From positions 3,472,001 to 3,536,000 of the forward strand of contig NC_014666.1 in assembly GCF_000166135.1 (NCBI RefSeq): a stretch of 64,000 nucleotides of DNA. Reading direction: 5' to 3'. Every line of letters begins with the position of its first letter. The first letter of the stretch is position 1. Both the position numbers and the translations under genes were made by a program. Below, one piece after another: positions 51,510 to 59,921 of the stretch. This stretch comes from Pseudofrankia inefficax (GTDB lineage: Bacteria; Actinomycetota; Actinomycetes; Frankiales; Frankiaceae). The notes beneath the pieces were generated by a model, which saw nothing but the letters and a program-made list of their open reading frames with translations, was not told where the DNA came from and made no database searches.

Positions 51510-52313
51510 GTGGGTGATCCAGGAACGGACCCGGCCGGGTCAGGGGGAGCCGCGTCGGTTGGGCCGGCTCCGGTGGTCGACCCGGCGGGGCCGATGCCTC
51601 GCCTACCGCGGGCCGAGGTTCGGCGGCGCCTGCTCGCGGCGGCGGCGAGCGTGTTCGCCGAGCGGGGCTACGGCGAAAGCCGGCTCGACGACGTCGCGCG
51701 TGCGGCCGGTTTCACCAAAGGGGCCGTCTACTCGAACTTCGGGTCGAAACAGCAGCTGTTCGCGGAGCTCGTCGGCGCGCACATGGCTGAGCAGGCGGCG
51801 GCCGTGCACGGCGGCGTCACCTCGGCGACCGACCCCGGCGACCCCGACGACCCCGACGGCGCCGACCGGGACCGGGTGCAGGCCCGTGGCATCGAGCTCA
51901 TGGGCGACTACCTGGTCAGCGACGACCGAGGCCAGCGCCTGATGGTCGAGTTCGCCGCGCAGGCCAGCCGCGATCCCCGGATCCAGGCGGCCTGGGCGCC
52001 CCATCGGCGCGCGCACCAGGAGGCTGTCGTCGCCCTGCTGGACGAGCGGATTCAGGCTCTCGGCGCGTCAGCCGTCGTCGATCTCGACACGCTCGCGCTC
52101 ATCATGATCGCCCTGCGCAACGGTCTGGCGCTCGAGCGGGCGGCCGCGCCGGACCAGGTGGACCGGCCGGCCATCGAGCGCGCCGTCGCCGCCGTGCTGA
52201 CCAGCCTCATCCCGCCGACCGACACTCGGCCGACCGACACTCGGCCGACCGACATCCCGCCGACCACCGTGACCACGACGAGCGCGGTTCCGCGACCGGG
52301 AGGCAAGCCGTGA
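51510..52313 (+). CDS. TetR-family transcriptional regulator
   Basis: Regulator of 267 residues from GTG 51510; ATG 51594 is an alternative that keeps the whole DNA-binding domain. The helix-turn-helix is SRLDDVARAAGFTKGAVYSN near residue 70. The C-terminal tail contains a PTDTR repeat encoded by a 15-bp tandem repeat (52215-52259). The stop overlaps the P450 GTG by four bases, so regulator and enzyme are made together. The double palindrome at 51464-51496 is its probable binding site. Confidence 0.9.
   Translation: MGDPGTDPAGSGGAASVGPAPVVDPAGPMPRLPRAEVRRRLLAAAASVFAERGYGESRLDDVARAAGFTKGAVYSNFGSKQQLFAELVGAHMAEQAAAVHGGVTSATDPGDPDDPDGADRDRVQARGIELMGDYLVSDDRGQRLMVEFAAQASRDPRIQAAWAPHRRAHQEAVVALLDERIQALGASAVVDLDTLALIMIALRNGLALERAAAPDQVDRPAIERAVAAVLTSLIPPTDTRPTDTRPTDIPPTTVTTTSAVPRPGGKP
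52215..52259. repeat. In-frame tandem repeat, 3 x 15 bp
   Basis: CCGACCGACACTCGG at 52215-52229 and 52230-52244, then CCGACCGACATCCCG at 52245-52259. It encodes PTDTRPTDTRPTDIP near the C-terminus of the TetR protein, 54 bases before the stop. Confidence 0.95.
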
Positions 52314-53542
52314 CCATCGACCGGGCCTACGACCTGAATCCGGACACGTTCCAGGCGATGGCGCAACATGACGTGTTCGCTCGGCTGCGCGCCCAGGACC
52401 CGGTGCACTGGACCGTCGACGCGGACGGCAAGGGGTTCTGGTCGCTGACCAGGCACGCGGACGTGCAGCTGGCCAACCGTGACGTCGACACCTTCACCGT
52501 GACCCGCGGCTTCACGCTCATCGACGTCGACGCCGACCCGTTCCAGGGCGCGATGATGCTCGAGATGCTCCCCGGCCTCGGCCCCGAGCGGCATGCCCGG
52601 CACCGCCGCATCGTCAGCCGCGGCTTCACCCCGCGGGTCCTGGGCCTGCTGGAGGATCACCTGAGGCTCAAGGCACGGCTGATCGTGGACAACGTGATCG
52701 CGCGGGGCCGGGCCGACTTCGTCGACGACATCGCCGCCGAGCTGCCACTCCAGGCCATCTGCGAGCTCGTCGGCGTGCCCGAGCAGGACCGGCGCAGGAT
52801 GTTCGCCTGGGGAAACGCCATGACCGGCATCGACGACCCCAACGTCGGTGACCGGGACGCGGGGATGCGGGCGGCCGCCGGGCTCATCGGCTACGGGCAG
52901 GCCCTGCGCGCGGATCGGCTGCGCCACCCCGCGGACGACATCGTCACCCGGCTGACCCAGGCCGCCACCGCGCGGGACGGCCTGACCGACGCCGAGTTCG
53001 GGATGTTCTTCATCCTGCTGATCGTCGCGGGCAACGAGACGACCCGCAACGCGACCGCGCACGGGATGCGCGCACTGCTGGAGAACCCCGAGCAGCTCGC
53101 GAAGCTGCGCGCGGACCACAGCAGGGAACGCATGGCGAGCGCCGTCGAGGAGATCCTGCGGTGGTCCAGCCCGATCCAGTACTTCCGCCGGACGGCGACC
53201 CGGGACGTCGAGCTACGCGGCCGGACGATCCGCGCCGGCGACTGGGTCGTGCTGTGGTACCCCTCGGCCAACCGCGACGAGGAGGTCTTCCCCGATCCGC
53301 ACACGTTCGACGTCGACCGCATCCCCAACGACCACGTGACGTTCGGCGGTGGCGGCCCGCACTTCTGCCTCGGCGCGAACCTGGCCCGCCTCGAGCTGCG
53401 GCTGATCCTCACCGAGATCATCACCAGGATGCCGCACCTGCGCCTCGACGGGCCGGTCGAGCTGCTCCGGTCGAACTTCGTCAGCGGTGTCACCCACATG
53501 CCCGTCCGGTGGGACGAGCCCCGACCGGGCACCGGCACCTGA
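52310..53542 (+). CDS. Cytochrome P450 monooxygenase
   Basis: P450 of 410 residues. The heme loop is FGGGGPHFCLG with the Cys ligand near residue 353. The I-helix carries LLIVAGNETTRNA near residue 245, and ExxR appears as EILR. The sequence style, with WSSPIQYFRRTATRD before the heme region, resembles the CYP124/125/268-like group that hydroxylates methyl-branched lipids and sterols. That is a family-level impression only. GTG 52310 overlaps the TetR stop (GTGA). No ferredoxin is adjacent; the one at 1531 is 50 kb away. Confidence 0.94.
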   Translation: MTIDRAYDLNPDTFQAMAQHDVFARLRAQDPVHWTVDADGKGFWSLTRHADVQLANRDVDTFTVTRGFTLIDVDADPFQGAMMLEMLPGLGPERHARHRRIVSRGFTPRVLGLLEDHLRLKARLIVDNVIARGRADFVDDIAAELPLQAICELVGVPEQDRRRMFAWGNAMTGIDDPNVGDRDAGMRAAAGLIGYGQALRADRLRHPADDIVTRLTQAATARDGLTDAEFGMFFILLIVAGNETTRNATAHGMRALLENPEQLAKLRADHSRERMASAVEEILRWSSPIQYFRRTATRDVELRGRTIRAGDWVVLWYPSANRDEEVFPDPHTFDVDRIPNDHVTFGGGGPHFCLGANLARLELRLILTEIITRMPHLRLDGPVELLRSNFVSGVTHMPVRWDEPRPGTGT

Positions 53543-53702
53543 CGACGGCGGGTCGCCGGTCACCCTCGCGTGAAGGGCCGCCCGCCGGCGGAGCAGACTT
53601 GTCCGACCAGGCACCCGGCGCGCTGAGCGGGTCTTTTGGTGCGCTGTAGATCTAGACTGTGTAACGCAGCATGTGCCACGTCGCAGGGGGAGTGGGTCAG
53701 GT

Positions 53703-54113
53703 ATGACCGCGCCAGGGCAGCCCGCCGGTAGCTACGGATACGTCAACCCCACGCCGGGGCAGATCCCGGCGCCGACCGCGCCGAGCGGGCCGACGCAGGC
53801 CGGCCCGCCCGGCCAGCCGCCGCGCAGCCAGCCGCCCGGCAAGCAGCGCCGCGGCCAGGGCGGGGTCAGCTGGGTGGTCTACGCGGCCACCGTCCTGATC
53901 CTGATCGTGGCGATCCTCGTGGTGCTGTTCGTCGCGAAGAACGGCCAGACCGTCCCGATCTGGCTGTTCGGGAGCCGCAAGTACATGTCGGTCGCCGCGG
54001 CGCTGACGATCGCGTCCGGCGCCGGCCTCGTCGTCGGGCTCCTGATCGGCGTCATCGCCCAGATCCCGTTGCGGCGCAGGCTGAGGTCCGCCAAGCGTCG
54101 GCTCGAGGGCTGA
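53703..54113 (+). CDS. LapA-domain membrane protein
   Basis: Protein of 136 residues. A Pro/Gly/Gln-rich cytoplasmic start of about 50 residues is followed by two transmembrane helices (VVYAATVLILIVAILVVLFV and the VAAALTIASGAGLVVGLLIG region) and a basic tail RRRLRSAKRR. The two-helix domain matches the LapA (lipopolysaccharide assembly A) family, widespread in actinobacteria where its function is unknown. ATG 53703 has GGGGAG ten bases upstream. The 160 bases before it contain an AT-containing TAGATCTAGACTG patch that may be the promoter. Confidence 0.85.
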   Translation: MTAPGQPAGSYGYVNPTPGQIPAPTAPSGPTQAGPPGQPPRSQPPGKQRRGQGGVSWVVYAATVLILIVAILVVLFVAKNGQTVPIWLFGSRKYMSVAAALTIASGAGLVVGLLIGVIAQIPLRRRLRSAKRRLEG

Positions 54114-54227
54114 CGGCCCGGCCGGCCTGGCTCGGCCCCGGCAGGCGCCGGCCCGGCCGGACGCGCCGGGTGAGACGTTGGCCGCGCTGCGTCTCGCGGC
54201 GCCGGTCGCTTGGATATCGTCCGGCGG

Positions 54228-54806
54228 GTGACGGCCTATCGCACCGAGATCCCGCCTGACGCGGTCGCGCCGACCCGCCACCCGGACGCGCCGGCGCCCG
54301 GCTTCGTGCTCCCGACGCACTACGCGAACTGTTTCGGCTGCGGGCCGGGCCAGCCGCACGGCCTGCACATGCGGATCGTCGTCGGCGAGGGCTGCGACCT
54401 CACCGCGACGTTCGACGTCACCGAGGACCACCAGGGCGCGCCCGGTCTCGCGCACGGCGGGCTGCTGGCGTCCGCGCTCGACGAGATCCTCGGGATGCTC
54501 GGCCACCTGACCCGGATGAGCTGCGTCACCGCCCGGCTGGAGACCGACTTCCGCCGGCCGGTGCCCGTCGGCACCCGGCTGTACCTGACCTCCCGGGCCG
54601 ACGCGGTCGCCGGCCGCAAGCTGTACGCCAGCGGGCAGGGGCATCTGGACGCGCCGGACGGGCCGGTCGCCGTGCGGGCCCGGGCGCTGTTCGTCCAGGT
54701 CGGCCTGGAGCACTTCACCGAGAACGGGCGCGCCGCCGAGATCGACGCGATCGGCCGCGACCCGAGCCTGATCACCCACATCGGCGACTACACCGTCAAC
54801 CCCTGA
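54228..54806 (+). CDS. PaaI-type hotdog-fold thioesterase
   Basis: Hotdog-fold protein of 192 residues. The active-site region HGGLLASALDEILGMLG carries the conserved HGG and acidic residue near residue 80; the CFGCGPGQPHGLH segment precedes it, as in many actinobacterial thioesterases. GTG 54228 lies seven bases after a -10-like TATCGT (54215-54220), so the transcript is predicted to be leaderless. It would hydrolyse an acyl-CoA. No operon partner is evident. Confidence 0.87.
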   Translation: MTAYRTEIPPDAVAPTRHPDAPAPGFVLPTHYANCFGCGPGQPHGLHMRIVVGEGCDLTATFDVTEDHQGAPGLAHGGLLASALDEILGMLGHLTRMSCVTARLETDFRRPVPVGTRLYLTSRADAVAGRKLYASGQGHLDAPDGPVAVRARALFVQVGLEHFTENGRAAEIDAIGRDPSLITHIGDYTVNP

Positions 54807-54864
54807 GCCGCCCGCGGCATCCGCGACCGGCGCCGCGCGGGGCTCAGTCACCGCTGGCTCACGG

Positions 54865-54928
54865 ACCGGCGGGTTCGCTGACCGGCGGGTTCACTGACCG
54901 GCGGGTTCACTGACCGGCCGGTTCAGTG
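54865..54928. repeat. Tandem repeat, 4 x 16 bp
   Basis: ACCGGCGGGTTCRCTG repeats at 54865-54880, 54881-54896 and 54897-54912. A diverged fourth copy (54913-54928) extends into the last two codons and stop of the metallo-beta-lactamase-fold gene. Confidence 0.93.
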
Positions 54929-55570
54929 GCCGCGGGCCACCCAGGCGTCGTAGTCGCGGGCCTCGGCGCCGATCCAGGTGTCGTCGCCGTGGCCGGGGTG
55001 CACGATCGTGTCGGCGGGCAGGGTGAACAGCCGCTCGCGGATCGACGTCAGGATCGTCGGGAAGTCCGAGTACGACCAGCCGGTGCCACCCGGCCCGCCG
55101 CGCATCAGGGTGTCGCCGCTGAACAGCGTCGGCCCGGTGGCGAACAGCCCGAACAGGCACACGCCGCCGGGGGAGTGCCCCGGAGTGTGGAGCACATGCA
55201 GCGTCCCGCCGGGTACCGGGATCGGCGCGCCGTCGACGAGGGCCCGGTCCGGCCGCCGGGCCGGGTAGACCGACTCCCAGAGCTGATGGTCGGCCCGGTG
55301 CAGCGCGATCGGCGCGTCGACGAGGTCCGCGAGCTCGACGGCGGCGTTGATGTGGTCGTTGTGCCCGTGGGTCGCGACGATGCCGTTGACCCGCCGGCCG
55401 TCGACCGCGGCGACGATCACCGCCGGGTCGTGCGCCGCGTCGATGACCAGCACCTCGGCGTCGTCGCCCAGCAGCCACACGTTGTTGTCGACCTTGACGG
55501 TCTGCCCGTCCAGGCTGAAGTCCCCGCGGGTGAGCACGCGCTCCACCCGCGGAATGACCGGACTGCTCAC
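54923..55570 (-). CDS. Metallo-beta-lactamase-fold hydrolase (glyoxalase-II-like)
   Basis: Hydrolase of 215 residues with the complete zinc-binding set: THGHNDH near residue 68, HTPGHSPG near residue 129, FSGDTL near residue 150, and HPGHGDD near residue 193. The length and motif spacing match small glyoxalase-II or MBL-fold thioesterase-like proteins. The start codon at 55570 is well supported by the conserved first strand. Its 3' end lies within the 16-bp tandem repeat. It is divergent from parA across a 567-base gap. Confidence 0.9.
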   Translation of the reverse strand: MSSPVIPRVERVLTRGDFSLDGQTVKVDNNVWLLGDDAEVLVIDAAHDPAVIVAAVDGRRVNGIVATHGHNDHINAAVELADLVDAPIALHRADHQLWESVYPARRPDRALVDGAPIPVPGGTLHVLHTPGHSPGGVCLFGLFATGPTLFSGDTLMRGGPGGTGWSYSDFPTILTSIRERLFTLPADTIVHPGHGDDTWIGAEARDYDAWVARGH

Positions 55571-56137
55571 AGGCGATCCTCTCGGCCTCGGCCGGCGCGG
55601 CCACGCGGCCGCCGGCGCGTGGTCAGGGCGACGGCGAGAGTCACCCCCCAGGCGCTTTGGACACGCATGATCGCACCTGCACCCCCCACCGCGCTCGCCT
55701 GGTGACCCACCGCACCCACCCCAATTTTGGCGACCGCCCTGCCACCCACCCCCAGGGCCACCCCGAACAGCGCATTGAGCGAATCCCGACCCCGCTCCCT
55801 ACCCAGATTGGCGCTGTCCCGGTTTCGACGTTGGCAGCCCAAAGGGCGCCTCCGGCGCGCTGCGAGCGGAACGAGACGCGGCTACCGACCCTGGATAGGC
55901 GCACGCCTCGAATTTCGGCGTCAGCTTCGGTTCCAGGTTGGGGAGGGCGCCCCGGCGCCCGACCACGCGGTAGCCCGAAGGGCGCCTCCGGCGCCCTTCG
56001 GGCTACCGCGACACGCCGTGACGGCCCCACCCATCGCCGCTTACGGCCCACCTTGTCGGTACGCTCCAGACGCGCCCCGGGTCTGCTGCTGCCCCCGCGG
56101 TCTGTGCCTACGCAGGCCGTGTCACCCGGAAAGACGA
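55571..56137. other. 567-bp intergenic region with stem-loop repeat elements upstream of parA
   Basis: No convincing gene lies here. At 55966-56010 there is a hairpin with perfect 21-base arms (55966-55986 and 55990-56010) and a TCC loop. A related element at 55837-55856 shares AGCCCRAAGGGCGCCTCCGG with its left arm and centre, then diverges. The common core suggests a mobile, REP-like palindromic element rather than a one-off terminator. The remainder is unusually rich in CCCACC-type runs (55681-55770). A GGAAAG ribosome-binding site for parA is at 56127-56132. Confidence 0.7.
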
Positions 56138-57139
56138 ATGGCAGGTTCAGTCGTGGCTGGTTTCTCCGACGCGCCGTCGGTGGGCGGTACCTCACGGGTG
56201 CCCTACGGCGAGGTCAACATCGACAAGCCGCGGATCCCCGCTGAGGGCCGGCTGGAGATGGCGCAGGACGATGAGAAGGTGGGCCAGGTCGGGCCGACCG
56301 GGCGGCCGATGCCGTTGTTCCCGGTGCCCGACCAGCTCTCGTCGCACGGCCCCGCCTGGATTCTCGCCATGTGCAACCAGAAGGGCGGCGTCGGCAAGAC
56401 GACCAGCACCATCAACCTGGGTGCCGCGCTCGCCGAGTACGGCCGCCGGGTGCTGCTCGTCGACTTCGACCCGCAGGGCGCGCTGTCGGTCGGCCTCGGC
56501 ATCAACCCGAACCAGTTCGAGCTGACGGTGCACGACCTGCTGCTCGGCGGCGGGGACACCCACGTCAACGACGTCATCATCGAGACCCAGGTCGAGGGCC
56601 TCGACCTGCTGCCGAGCAACATCGACCTGTCGGCCGGTGAGGTGCTGCTGGTCAGCGAGGTCGGCCGGGAGCACAGCCTGGCCCGCGCGCTGACGCCCGT
56701 CCACGACGAGTACGACGTGATCCTCGTCGACTGCCAGCCGTCGCTCGGCCTGCTCACCGTGAACGCGCTGACGGCGGCCCACGCGGTGATCATCCCGCTG
56801 GAGTGCGAGTACTTCGCGCTGCGCGGGGTGGCCCTGCTGCTGCAGACGATCGACAAGGTCCGCGAGCGGCTCAACTCCCGGCTCGACTTGGCCGGCATCC
56901 TCGCGACCATGTACGACGCGCGCACGCTGCACGCCCGAGAGGTGCTCGCCCGGGTGGTCGAGCGCTTCCCGGAAGAGGTCTTCCACACCGTCATCAACCG
57001 GACGGTCCGCTTCCCGGAGACCACGGTCGCCGGCGAGCCCATCACGACCTACGCCCCCACCTCGGTCGGCGCCGCCGGTTACCGCCGCCTCGCCCGCGAG
57101 CTGATGACCCGCCACGCCCGGCCCCCCCTGGTCGGCTAG
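56138..57139 (+). CDS. ParA-family chromosome-partitioning ATPase
   Basis: ParA/Soj-type deviant Walker ATPase of 333 residues. The P-loop is NQKGGVGKTTSTINLG near residue 84, with Walker A' DFDPQGALS and Walker B VILVDCQPSLG. A roughly 75-residue N-terminal extension precedes the ATPase fold. ATG 56138 has GGAAAG five bases upstream. Actinobacteria carry such a ParA gene next to scpA/scpB, away from the origin parAB. Here scpAB does not follow within the window; a membrane-protease homologue and the VMAP unit do. Confidence 0.92.
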   Translation: MAGSVVAGFSDAPSVGGTSRVPYGEVNIDKPRIPAEGRLEMAQDDEKVGQVGPTGRPMPLFPVPDQLSSHGPAWILAMCNQKGGVGKTTSTINLGAALAEYGRRVLLVDFDPQGALSVGLGINPNQFELTVHDLLLGGGDTHVNDVIIETQVEGLDLLPSNIDLSAGEVLLVSEVGREHSLARALTPVHDEYDVILVDCQPSLGLLTVNALTAAHAVIIPLECEYFALRGVALLLQTIDKVRERLNSRLDLAGILATMYDARTLHAREVLARVVERFPEEVFHTVINRTVRFPETTVAGEPITTYAPTSVGAAGYRRLARELMTRHARPPLVG

Positions 57140-57416
57140 CCCCGTCCCCAGCTCCCGCCGCCGGCACCCCCGGCGTGCTCTCGCGTGATCGTGATCGCGG
57201 TTCTGGCCCTCGGGTGGTCGCGCCGAGGCTGTCTCCACGACCGCGCCAGGGCCAAGGCGCCGATCATGGCCGGCGCGGTGCCATCGGAGGCGGTGACGGC
57301 CGGGCGGTGCGGCCCGCGTGGGAGAATCAGCGCGACCCGGGGCGTTAGACGGGTGACGGAGACGGACTGGCGGGTCGAGACCGGTCCGCTGCCCTACAGA
57401 AGACGGACGAGTTGTC

Positions 57417-58106
57417 GTGCTGTTTCACCTGGCCGAGCCTTCGGCGCTGCTCGGGATCGTCGTCGCCCTGCTCATCGGGGTGTACGCGCATGACACCGCC
57501 CAGATCTACGCGGCGAAGCTGCTCGGTGACCCGTCTGCGCGCCGCTCGGGGCGGCTGACGGCCCGGCCGTTGCCCACCCGGGTCAGCCCGTTCAGCGCGG
57601 TGTCGATGGTGCTGGTCGGCAACGGCTGGACCGAGCCGATCCGGATGAACGAGGTCTGGCGCAAGCGGCGGTTCCACATCTGCGCGGCGCTGCTGACCGG
57701 CCCGCTCGCCTACCTGCTGCTCGCGTTCGGGTCGATCGGGGCACTGGCGGCGGTCACCGACCCGGGCCACATCGCCGACGGCGACCGGGTGATCGAGGTG
57801 GGCCGCGTCGGCGGGTTCGGCGCGCACCTGCTCCTCTGGATGGCGATCACCTTCGCGTCGATGTTCATCCTCAGCCTGATCCCGATCCCGCCGACCGACG
57901 GCGGCCGGATCCTCTTCCTCCTGGCCCCGACCTCGCAGGGCTGGAAGAACGCCAACTACAAGCTCACCGAGTCCCACCTCGGCGTCATCCTGTTGCTGGT
58001 GATCCTGCTGATCCCGGTCCTGCTGCCGAGCCTCCCGAACGTCGTCGGCCAGCTCGTCCCGCCCTTGCTACGCGGACTGGGCGACATCGTCGGCATCAGC
58101 CTGTAG
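57417..58106 (+). CDS. Site-2-protease (M50) homologue with degenerate active site
   Basis: Membrane protein of 229 residues with five or six hydrophobic segments and the M50 layout. The zinc motif HExxH is HDTAQ at residues 25-29, so the second His and the Glu are lost. The partner motif is PPTDGGRIL, with the Asp kept. The GDPSARRSGRLTARPLP segment that follows the zinc motif is well conserved. Peptidase activity is therefore doubtful; a substrate-binding or regulatory role is more likely. It lies 277 bases after parA; that gap shows nothing recognisable. Confidence 0.85.
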   Translation: MLFHLAEPSALLGIVVALLIGVYAHDTAQIYAAKLLGDPSARRSGRLTARPLPTRVSPFSAVSMVLVGNGWTEPIRMNEVWRKRRFHICAALLTGPLAYLLLAFGSIGALAAVTDPGHIADGDRVIEVGRVGGFGAHLLLWMAITFASMFILSLIPIPPTDGGRILFLLAPTSQGWKNANYKLTESHLGVILLLVILLIPVLLPSLPNVVGQLVPPLLRGLGDIVGISL

Positions 58107-58433
58107 GGCCGCGGTCCCGGTCCTGGCGGGCCGTCGGCCCCGTCGAGGCGTCCTTCCTGAGCCGGCGAATCCGGCCCGCGCGTGCCGCGTCGGCGGAGGG
58201 CTGCCGCCAGCCCGTCCTTCAACATCCGTGGCCGGGTCGTCACGCTATCGTGGGTTGTGCCACCGGCCATACCTCCCGGCGGCATTCCGGGACGGGGCCG
58301 GGACGGGTGAGCGTGTGCACGGCAGACGGGCGACGCCGGGCGGCCGGCGCATGAGGGACGCGTCGCGGTCCTGGACGCCCAACAGCCACCCGGCCCAGGC
58401 CGGGCCGACGCGACTCGCGCGCTGGACGGTGCG
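58107..58433. other. Intergenic region before the VMAP unit
   Basis: No gene is supported in this 327-base stretch. An in-frame stop at 58308-58310 rules out a long N-terminal extension of the next protein. TATCGT at 58246-58251 is a possible -10, without a clear -35. Confidence 0.5.
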
Positions 58434-59921
58434 TTGACCGGACCAGACGCGGTCGTCGAACGCCGCAGGGCACCCCTCGAGCGAGCCGTCGTGGACCTGC
58501 TGAGCGGCTGTCTCGTGCTGCGCTCGGAGCAGAGCCGCCACCTGCTGCTCGACCGGCTCTCCCAGCTGTCCGCCGTCCAGTTCACGCTGCCCGGCTTCAC
58601 GACCGACCGGCAGTGGTTCCTCGGGCTGGTCACGACGTGCGGGAAGTCCGCCGAGGGCCTGGCCCAGCTGCCCTGGGCCGCGCGTGACCTGGGCGTACCC
58701 GAGGCGGCCTTCGACGCGCTGTGCCGGCTGGTCGACGGGTGGGAGGCCTGCGCCGTCCTGGCCGACCTGCCCGACGAGCTGCTGGGGCGCCTGGGCGACG
58801 AGCTCGCCCGCCTTCCCGCGGGCGAGGCCGGCCACGCGTATCGGCAGGCGGCCGGTGACCTGCCCGTCAGCCCGCCGCCGCACTGCGACTCGGCCTGGGC
58901 GGTGCTGCTGCACCTGACCCGGATGAACTCCGCCGTCGGCGGGCTGCCGCCCTATCTGCCCTTCGTGGACGCCCTGGGAGACCGGCTGCGCCCCGACACC
59001 GCACGGCAGGTCGAGCGCTGGATCCGGCGGCGCGCGGACGCCGACGGGCTGGCCGGCGAGCTGGACGCGGCCCGCGGGCGGCGCACCCTCCCGGCCGGCG
59101 CGGTCCGCCTGATCGTCCAGCTGGAGCGCAACCGGCTCGACGACGACCGGCTCGAGCTGACCTGGTGGCGCCAGTGGCCCGGCATCGAGGGGTTCGAGCC
59201 GTGCGGCACCCGCCTCGTGCCCCGTGACGAGCGTGAGCTGGAGCGGGTGACCGAGGACCTGGTCCTGGACCTGGAGGACCTGCTCGCCGACGGGGAGAAC
59301 ACCGTCGAGCTGGAGTTCATCCTCCCGCTGGAGCTGCTGCACCTGCCGGTCGACCAGTGGCGCAAGGAGATCGACTCGGCGCTGCCGCGCTCGATCGGCC
59401 TCCAGTACCCGGTCGTGCTGCGCAGCCTGGAACGGCAGCGGACCCGGCCCTGGCACCGGGTGTGGCGGCTGCGCTGGCGGCAGCTGACCGACGGCCTCGC
59501 CGACACCGTCCACTGCGACCCCGTCCTCGACGCGCCCGACCTCGACCAGCTCCAGGCGAAGATCCTCACCGAGGAGAGCCTGGTGGCGCTGGTGCTGAGC
59601 GGCCCGCCGCAGGGCGGCCCGGCCGCGCTGGAGCTCCGGCTCGCGCTGAGCTGCGGTCTGCCGGTGGTCGCCTGGCACCGCGCCGAGCAGACCCGCGACG
59701 AGGTGGCCGACGCGCTGCGGGCCTTCCTGACGGCCGCCGACGGGGTCGGCCTGACCGACCTGCGCGACCGGCTGCGCCGACTGCGTGTGCAGGCGCACCT
59801 GGCGCCGGCGGACTGGCCGGACCTCGGCCGCAACCTTGCCGTGATCTGGGACGACCCGGAGCGGCAGCCGGAGCAGGGGCCGTGGATAGCCGCCCCGGTG
59901 GAACGGAGACGCGCGCGATGA
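58434..59921 (+). CDS. Effector-associated-domain / VMAP-C protein
   Basis: Protein of 495 residues starting at TTG 58434, the first start codon after an in-frame stop. Residues 1-85 form a helical effector-associated domain (EAD2-like, RAVVDLLSGCLVLRS). A middle region of about 150 residues follows. The C-terminal VMAP-C domain (about 220-485) is recognised by LIVQLERNRLDDDRLELTWW, ELEFILPLELLHLPVDQW, YPVVLRSLERQRTRPW and CGLPVVAWHRAEQ. VMAP proteins are adaptors in predicted vWA-MoxR-VMAP immunity systems; the EAD is thought to recruit a separate effector through like-with-like contacts. Its stop overlaps the AAA ATPase ATG (ATGA). Confidence 0.8.
   Translation: MTGPDAVVERRRAPLERAVVDLLSGCLVLRSEQSRHLLLDRLSQLSAVQFTLPGFTTDRQWFLGLVTTCGKSAEGLAQLPWAARDLGVPEAAFDALCRLVDGWEACAVLADLPDELLGRLGDELARLPAGEAGHAYRQAAGDLPVSPPPHCDSAWAVLLHLTRMNSAVGGLPPYLPFVDALGDRLRPDTARQVERWIRRRADADGLAGELDAARGRRTLPAGAVRLIVQLERNRLDDDRLELTWWRQWPGIEGFEPCGTRLVPRDERELERVTEDLVLDLEDLLADGENTVELEFILPLELLHLPVDQWRKEIDSALPRSIGLQYPVVLRSLERQRTRPWHRVWRLRWRQLTDGLADTVHCDPVLDAPDLDQLQAKILTEESLVALVLSGPPQGGPAALELRLALSCGLPVVAWHRAEQTRDEVADALRAFLTAADGVGLTDLRDRLRRLRVQAHLAPADWPDLGRNLAVIWDDPERQPEQGPWIAAPVERRRAR

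Noticed and set aside
58228-58437. A 69-codon frame before the VMAP gene, considered as a small effector or FxSxx-type peptide
   Set aside because: No ribosome-binding site, no FxSxx C-terminus, and Arg/Pro-rich composition typical of chance frames.
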